Assembly (NCBI GenBank): GCA_963732415.1
Contig: CAVSZK010000013.1
Span: 1-60,761 of the forward strand
Source of the DNA: RPQJ01 sp963732415
GTDB taxonomy: Bacteria; Pseudomonadota; Gammaproteobacteria; Steroidobacterales; Steroidobacteraceae
DNA length: 60,761 bases
Direction: 5' to 3'
Part shown: piece by piece, positions 55,869 to 60,761 of the stretch
How the letters are laid out: every line of letters starts with the position of its first letter
How positions within the stretch are numbered: the first letter of the stretch is position 1
Notes under the pieces: generated by a model
Databases searched by the model: none
What the model was told of the DNA's origin: nothing
What the model saw: only the letters and a program-made list of their open reading frames with translations
Program-made: the position numbers and the translations under genes

Positions 55869-57695
55869 CTAAAGGCCGTAACGCCTGACCAGCAGGATCG
55901 ACAGCGTGACGACCATCAGCACCGCCAGCGGCAGTCCCGCGCGGACGAAGTCCCTGAACTGGTAGCCGGCCGCGCTCATGATCAGCAGGTTGGTCTGGTA
56001 GGCCATCGGCGTGACGTAGCAGACGTTGCAACCGAACAGCACCGCCAGCACGAACGGCTCGGCGGGCGCGCCGAGTTGCACGGCGAGGCTCACCGCCAGC
56101 GGTGTGCTGATGCCTGCGGCGGCCACGTTGGAGACGAAGTTCGTCAAGACGGCCGCAAAGGTCATCAGCGCGCCGATCGCGACGGCCGGCGGCACACCTT
56201 TCAACGCCAGTGCGAAGACCGAAGCAAGCCATTCCGCGGCCCCGGTTTCGACGATGGTCCTGCCAAGCGCAATGCTTGCGGCAACCAGCACGATCACCTC
56301 GAGGCTCAGCGCACGGCCGAGCCGCTCGAACCGTACGCAGCTCGTGACCAGCATCGCGATCACGCCCGCCAGTGACGCCAGCGCGATCGGCATGATCTTG
56401 GTTGCCGCGAGCACCACTACCGCAGCGACGATGAGCAGGGCCAGCGGTGCCTTCGAGCTGCGCGGCAGTTCTACGCCACCCTGAAGCAGCAGCGCGCCTT
56501 CGCCCCGCTCGAGGTTGGCGAGCTTCGCACGCGGACCGCGAACCAGCAGCACGTCTCCGACCTGCAGCGGTTCATGCTGCGGCGTCGAATGCGACTGCGA
56601 TGCCATCGGCGTCGCGCGGGCAAGACCGATGACCGCCGTTCCGTAGCGATCGGCGATTTCCGCCTGCTTCACGCTGCGCCCGACCAGTCCGGAATCGGCC
56701 CCGATGACAAGTTCCGCTATTTCCTCGTCCTCGATGTCCTTGTCGCCGGTCGTCCGTATGCTGTCCAGCACCGTGTGGGCCGCGAGCGGTGCGCGCAACT
56801 GTTCGCTTGCCTCCCGCAACTGGTCCAGGCTTCCTTCGATGACAATGCTGTCAGTGGCATCAAGGCCAAACGCATCGTCCCCGCTGACCAGTTCGCCGCT
56901 CGATCGCAGCACGCCGATCACGCGGGCCCCGGCTCCGATACGTACGCTTGCGTCGCCTGGGGTGGGGGCGGGGGGCTTTCCTCCGGGGCCGGAGTGCAGC
57001 ACTGCGCGGTACTCGCGTGCGGCAAACGACTCACTGTTGGCGGTGGCCGGAAGCAGCCGGGGCATGACCAGCCAGAGGTAGGGCAGCGCCACCAGGCCGG
57101 CCGTCAGCGCAATACCTGCGAACGAGAACACGCCTATCGGTTCCAGCCCCAGGTCGCTGGCCATCGAGACCACCAGCACGTTGGTCGAGGTTCCGAAAGT
57201 GGTCGCCATACCGCCGATCAGGATCGCGCAGTTGACCGGCATCAGCGTCTGCGAAGCCGCGATGTTCGCGCGCACTGCGATTGTCAGCAAAATCGGCAGC
57301 GTCAACACCAGCACCGGCGTGTCGTTGATGAACATGCTGAGCGTCATGCAGACCAGCAGCGCGAAGAGCATGCCGAGCACATTGCTGAAACGCCACAGTC
57401 GGCTCAGCAACCGGGCAGCCGGGTCCAGCGCGCCGGTGACCATCAGGCCACGGCCCAGGATCATCAGGCAGCAGATCGCGACCAGTGCCTCGTGGCCGAA
57501 TCCGCCGAATGCGATTTCCATGCCGGAGAGCGCGTTGGGCCCGTCCAGCGGGAACAGGTAGAAGGCGAGCGCCAGCACCGCGATCAACAGCAGGCAGACG
57601 AGTTCCAGCCGCAGCCTCGGGTTGGCGAACGCGGCGAATGCGACCACGGTAATGCCCAGTGCAGCGGCGGCGTGTGGCGATGGCAGCGGGATCAT
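55869..57695 (-). CDS. SLC13-type permease with two RCK_C (TrkA-C) domains
   Basis: The 608-residue membrane protein has two sets of membrane segments: five to six in front (about 1-200) and five to six at the end (about 415-605). The conserved transport segments MFINDTPVLVLTLPILLTIA and NFVSNVAAAGISTPLAVSLA are visible. Between them lie two soluble RCK_C-like units (VRIGAGARVIGVLRSSGELV and LVIGADSGLVGRSVKQAEIA). It transports an anion, perhaps sulfate or a dicarboxylate, with sodium. Sulfate would fit the sulfatases in the window (inference only). ATG 57695 is chosen for its membrane topology. Confidence 0.85.
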   Translation of the reverse strand: MIPLPSPHAAAALGITVVAFAAFANPRLRLELVCLLLIAVLALAFYLFPLDGPNALSGMEIAFGGFGHEALVAICCLMILGRGLMVTGALDPAARLLSRLWRFSNVLGMLFALLVCMTLSMFINDTPVLVLTLPILLTIAVRANIAASQTLMPVNCAILIGGMATTFGTSTNVLVVSMASDLGLEPIGVFSFAGIALTAGLVALPYLWLVMPRLLPATANSESFAAREYRAVLHSGPGGKPPAPTPGDASVRIGAGARVIGVLRSSGELVSGDDAFGLDATDSIVIEGSLDQLREASEQLRAPLAAHTVLDSIRTTGDKDIEDEEIAELVIGADSGLVGRSVKQAEIADRYGTAVIGLARATPMASQSHSTPQHEPLQVGDVLLVRGPRAKLANLERGEGALLLQGGVELPRSSKAPLALLIVAAVVVLAATKIMPIALASLAGVIAMLVTSCVRFERLGRALSLEVIVLVAASIALGRTIVETGAAEWLASVFALALKGVPPAVAIGALMTFAAVLTNFVSNVAAAGISTPLAVSLAVQLGAPAEPFVLAVLFGCNVCYVTPMAYQTNLLIMSAAGYQFRDFVRAGLPLAVLMVVTLSILLVRRYGL

Positions 57696-57908
57696 TCGAG
57701 TGCGTTCGTCCAGGGCGGGCCGATGGGCAGACCTTACCACGGGGTGATCCTGGTACGGCCGGAGGCAGGGTCAGGTGCGGCAAGACCGAGTCCAGCGGAA
57801 GGACGGGCGAAAACCGGTCTTTGGCCGGCGACGCGCGTCCGAGTCGGCTAAACTGTGCGGCCGGCAATCGCCCGGCCAGACCCTTCCCCCTTAATTCTGC
57901 GGGCAACC

Positions 57909-59513
57909 ATGCTCTCGACGACCAATCTCGCGATCCAGTTCGATGCCAAGCCCCTGTTCGAGCACGTCTCGGTCAAGTTCGGCGACGGAAATCGCTATGG
58001 ATTGATCGGCGCAAACGGCAGCGGAAAGTCGACGCTGATGAAGATGCTGGGCAGGGAACTCGAGCCCAGCGCGGGCGAAGTCGTGCTGCAGACGGGCATG
58101 CGCATGGGCAAATTGAATCAGAACCAGTTCGCTTACGAAGATGAGCGGGTGCTGGACGTGGTGATGCAGGGCCACGTCGAGCTATGGCGGGCGATGCACG
58201 AGCGCGACCGCATCTACGCCAATCCCGACGCCACCGACGCCGACTACATGAAGGCGGCCGAACTCGAGGGGCTGGTCGCCGAGTACGACGGATACACGGC
58301 GGAGGCGAGGGCGGGTGCGATCCTGATCGACGCCGGCATCGAGGAGTCGAAGCACGACCTGCCGATGCGCGAGATTCCCCCGGGCAAGAAGCTCCGGGTG
58401 TTGCTCGCCCAGGCGCTGTTCTCGCGCCCGGACGTGCTGTTGCTCGACGAACCGACCAACAACCTCGACATCCACTCGATAGGCTGGCTTGAACGCACGT
58501 TGAATGCGTACGACGCGACGATGATCATCATCAGCCACGACCGGCATTTCCTGAACCAGGTGTGCACGCACATCGCGGACCTCGATTACCAGCAGCTCAA
58601 GATCTATCCCGGCAACTACGACGACTTCATGCTGGCGTCGGTGCAGGCCCGGCAGCGGGTCGAGTCAGCCAATGCCAAGGCGAAAGCGCAGATCTCGGAC
58701 CTGCAGGAATTCGTGCGGCGTTTTTCGGCCAACGCGTCGAAGGCTCGCCAGGCGACCTCGCGCAAGCGCCAGATCGAGAAGATCAAGATCGAGGAGATCC
58801 GGCCGTCTTCGCGGCAGAATCCCTACATCCGCTTCGAACAGGCGAAGAAGCTCTACCGCTCGGCCGTCACGGTCGAGAAGCTGTCGTTCCGTTACCCGGG
58901 CGCCGATGCCGACGTGTTCACGAACCTGTCGTTCACCATAGAGGCTGAGCAGCGCGTCGCGATCATCGGTCCCAACGGCATAGGCAAGACGACGCTGATG
59001 CGTTGCCTGGCCGGCGACCTGCAACCGACGTCGGGCCGGATCACCTGGGTGGAGAACGCGCAGCCGGGCTACATGCCGCAGGATCCACAGGCCGAATTCG
59101 AGGCGAAGGTGGATCTCTTCAACTGGATGTCGACCTGGACCGGCAAGGCAGACGACGAGCAGATCGTGCGCGCGACGCTCGGTCGGCTGCTCTTCTCCGG
59201 CGACGAGACCAAGAAATCAGTGAAGGTGCTCTCCGGCGGCGAGAAGGGCCGCATGATCTACGGCAAGCTGATGCTGACCCGGCCCAATGTCATGCTGCTC
59301 GACGAGCCCACCAACCACATGGACATGGAAACCATCGAGTCGCTGCAGATCGGGCTCGAGAAGTACCCGGGCACGCTGGTCTTCGTCTCGCACGACCGCG
59401 AGTTCGTCGCCGGCCTGGCGACCCGCATGATCGAGTTGAAGCCGGACGGAAGCTTCGCGGACTTTACCGGCAGCTACGACGAGTACCTCGACAGCCAGGG
59501 GCTGGAGTCGTAA
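57909..59513 (+). CDS. ybiT: ABC-F ATPase, YbiT-type
   Basis: The 534-residue ABC-F protein has two ATPase domains. The first has Walker A GANGSGKST, a degenerate signature PPGKKLRVLLAQALFSRPD and Walker B LLLDEPTNNLD. The second has GPNGIGKTT, LSGGEKGRMIYGKLML and LLDEPTNHMD. The linker is basic (RQATSRKRQIEKIKIEEIR). ABC-F proteins act on the ribosome; YbiT is a housekeeping member. It has no membrane parts. ATG 57909 begins the conserved STTNLAIQFDAKPLFEHVSV. Confidence 0.92.
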   Translation: MLSTTNLAIQFDAKPLFEHVSVKFGDGNRYGLIGANGSGKSTLMKMLGRELEPSAGEVVLQTGMRMGKLNQNQFAYEDERVLDVVMQGHVELWRAMHERDRIYANPDATDADYMKAAELEGLVAEYDGYTAEARAGAILIDAGIEESKHDLPMREIPPGKKLRVLLAQALFSRPDVLLLDEPTNNLDIHSIGWLERTLNAYDATMIIISHDRHFLNQVCTHIADLDYQQLKIYPGNYDDFMLASVQARQRVESANAKAKAQISDLQEFVRRFSANASKARQATSRKRQIEKIKIEEIRPSSRQNPYIRFEQAKKLYRSAVTVEKLSFRYPGADADVFTNLSFTIEAEQRVAIIGPNGIGKTTLMRCLAGDLQPTSGRITWVENAQPGYMPQDPQAEFEAKVDLFNWMSTWTGKADDEQIVRATLGRLLFSGDETKKSVKVLSGGEKGRMIYGKLMLTRPNVMLLDEPTNHMDMETIESLQIGLEKYPGTLVFVSHDREFVAGLATRMIELKPDGSFADFTGSYDEYLDSQGLES

Positions 59514-59653
59514 CTCGTTCTACACCAGTACCCCGCCTGAAAGTCGCGATTTCGCGGGCCATGGAGATGGACGTCGCGTAATATCTGCTGATTCCGGAGG
59601 CCAAGGCTCGGACCCGGCCGGCTTCCACAAGACGACCCTGGAGGAACAAAGAC

Positions 59654-60316
59654 ATGGCAATCCTGTTACCCGCGCTGCCGTATGCCCGTGATGCACTGGC
59701 TCCGCACATTTCGCCCGAGACCATCGACTATCACTACGGCAAGCATCATCAGGCGTACGTCACGAACCTGAACAAGCTGGTGCTCGGCACGGACTTCGAG
59801 AAAGCTTCGCTCGAAGACATCGTTCGTGCGTCGTCGGGGCCGGTGTTCAACAACGCCGCCCAGGTCTGGAACCACACGTTCTACTGGGAGGGGCTGTCGC
59901 CCCGCGGCGGCGGCGAGCCAAAGGGCCGCCTGGCCGACCAGATCAAGGCCTCGTTCGGAAGCTACGCCCAGTTCGTCGATGAATTCACCAAGACCGCGGT
60001 CGGGACCTTCGGGTCCGGCTGGGCGTGGCTGGTGCAGAAGGAGGGCGGCGGGCTCGCCCTGGTCTCGACCTCGAACGCCGCAACTCCGCTCACCGGTAAA
60101 GACCGGCCGCTGCTGACCTGCGACGTCTGGGAGCACGCGTACTACATCGACTACCGGAATGCCCGGCCGAGCTACGTCGAGGCGTTCTGGAAGCTGGTTG
60201 ACTGGGAAGGTTACCCGCGCTGCCGTATGCCCGCGACGCCCTGGCGCCGCATATTTCGGCCGAGACCATCGACTACCACTACGGCAAGCACCACGCGGCC
60301 TACGTGGCGAACCTGA
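59654..60316 (+). CDS. sodB: Fe superoxide dismutase, C-terminus replaced at a duplication junction
   Basis: Residues 1 to about 186 are a normal Fe-SOD: HYGKHHQAYV (first His), AAQVWNHTFYW (second His, with the Gln of the Fe type), and DVWEHAYYIDY (Asp and His). It converts superoxide to oxygen and peroxide. It should end a few residues after FWKLVDWE, but the frame runs on into a second copy in another frame, from GYPRCRMPATPWR. The last 34 residues are therefore not SOD. GGAGG lies upstream of ATG 59654. The true protein probably has a short natural end lost in this junction. Confidence 0.9.
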   Translation: MAILLPALPYARDALAPHISPETIDYHYGKHHQAYVTNLNKLVLGTDFEKASLEDIVRASSGPVFNNAAQVWNHTFYWEGLSPRGGGEPKGRLADQIKASFGSYAQFVDEFTKTAVGTFGSGWAWLVQKEGGGLALVSTSNAATPLTGKDRPLLTCDVWEHAYYIDYRNARPSYVEAFWKLVDWEGYPRCRMPATPWRRIFRPRPSTTTTASTTRPTWRT

Positions 60317-60761
60317 ACAAGCTCGTGCCGGGCACCGAATTCGCGAAACTGTCGCTGGAAGAGATCGTCCAGAAGGCCCCGCCGGGACCGGTCTTCAACA
60401 ACGCCGCCCAGGTCTGGAACCACACCTTCTACTGGGACTCGCTCTCGCCCCCCGGCGGCGGCGAACCCAAGGTCCCCCTGGCCGACGCCGATCAAGAACT
60501 CGGCACCTTCGACTCCTTCGTCGGAGAAGGGTTCACCAAGGCCGCCGAAAATTCTTCGGCTCCGGCTGGGTGTGGCTGGTGAAGGAAGGCGACAAGCCGC
60601 CCTGCCTCCACCACCCAACGCCGCCACACCGCTGAAGACCAAGACGCCGGCCCTGCTGACCTGCGACGTCTGGGAACACGCCTACTACATCGACTACCGC
60701 AACGCCCGCCCCAAGTACGTCGATATCTTCTGGAAGATCGTCAACTGGGAAGCGGTGACGG
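60213..60761 (+). pseudogene. Second sodB-like copy, frameshifted and cut by window end
   Basis: From 60213 the DNA again reads LPALPYARDALAPHISAETI, DYHYGKHHAAYVANLNKLVP and FNNAAQVWNHTFYWDSLSP, then shifts frame several times (after PKVPLAD, after FTKAAE, and near LVKEGDKPP) to end in DVWEHAYYIDYRNARPKYVD. It differs from the first copy at roughly one base in seven, so it is not an exact assembly repeat. At least three indels are needed to keep it open. A decayed tandem paralogue and a chimeric contig end with low quality are both possible. Confidence 0.7.

Overview
The window is high-GC DNA with compact gene spacing and typical gammaproteobacterial content: a YbiT-type ABC-F protein, Fe superoxide dismutase, NikR, two TonB receptors, PPK2 and the 3' end of a tRNA-Gly. 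There is no rRNA gene or complete tRNA, so the organism can only be inferred. An uncultured gammaproteobacterium near Steroidobacterales, Xanthomonadales or Chromatiales is my best guess, with modest confidence.

Region 1 (1-20720) is an accessory, partly decayed island zone. The same 3' end of a tRNA-Gly gene occurs at 1-15 (cut by the window edge), 5933-5963 and 19971-20001. The first interval holds a LysR regulator, a cytoplasmic-type arylsulfatase and a DUF1254/DUF1214 protein. The second holds toxin-antitoxin loci (a HigBA-like pair, Xre-RES, BrnTA) and a Fic protein, a lone PEP-CTERM protein, small metabolic genes and several broken genes: two toxins, a DUF2092 fragment, a DUF1214 fragment and a TupB-TupA chimera. 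After the third repeat lies a diverged, deleted copy of the LysR module followed by a dead HigA-like fragment. No integrase is visible.

Region 2 (20720-34130) holds an orphan lipoprotein, a SOUL heme-binding protein, PPK2, a DUF2254 membrane protein, a broken Na+/H+ antiporter, and a second sulfatase locus: AraC regulator, exported arylsulfatase, small membrane protein, SDR and DUF1254/DUF1214 lipoprotein.

Region 3 (34402-43667) is a tightly coupled five-gene operon of transglutaminases, circularly permuted ATP-grasp proteins and alpha-E proteins. It is a predicted but biochemically unresolved peptide-forming or peptide-modifying system.

Region 4 (43786-52223) is a metal-uptake block. A nickel regulon (TonB receptor, NikR, NikO, NikQ, NikM) has two NikR-box-like sites with exactly 16-bp spacers, one before nikM and one before the receptor. 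Beside it are a DUF2946 protein and an OprC/NosA-like copper receptor that keeps the CxxxM and HxM copper ligands.

Region 5 (52207-60761) is ordinary chromosome: VOC protein, ClC transporter, MBL-fold protein, SLC13-type permease, YbiT and sodB. The window ends in a second sodB-like copy full of frameshifts, which may be a tandem pseudogene or a contig-end artefact.
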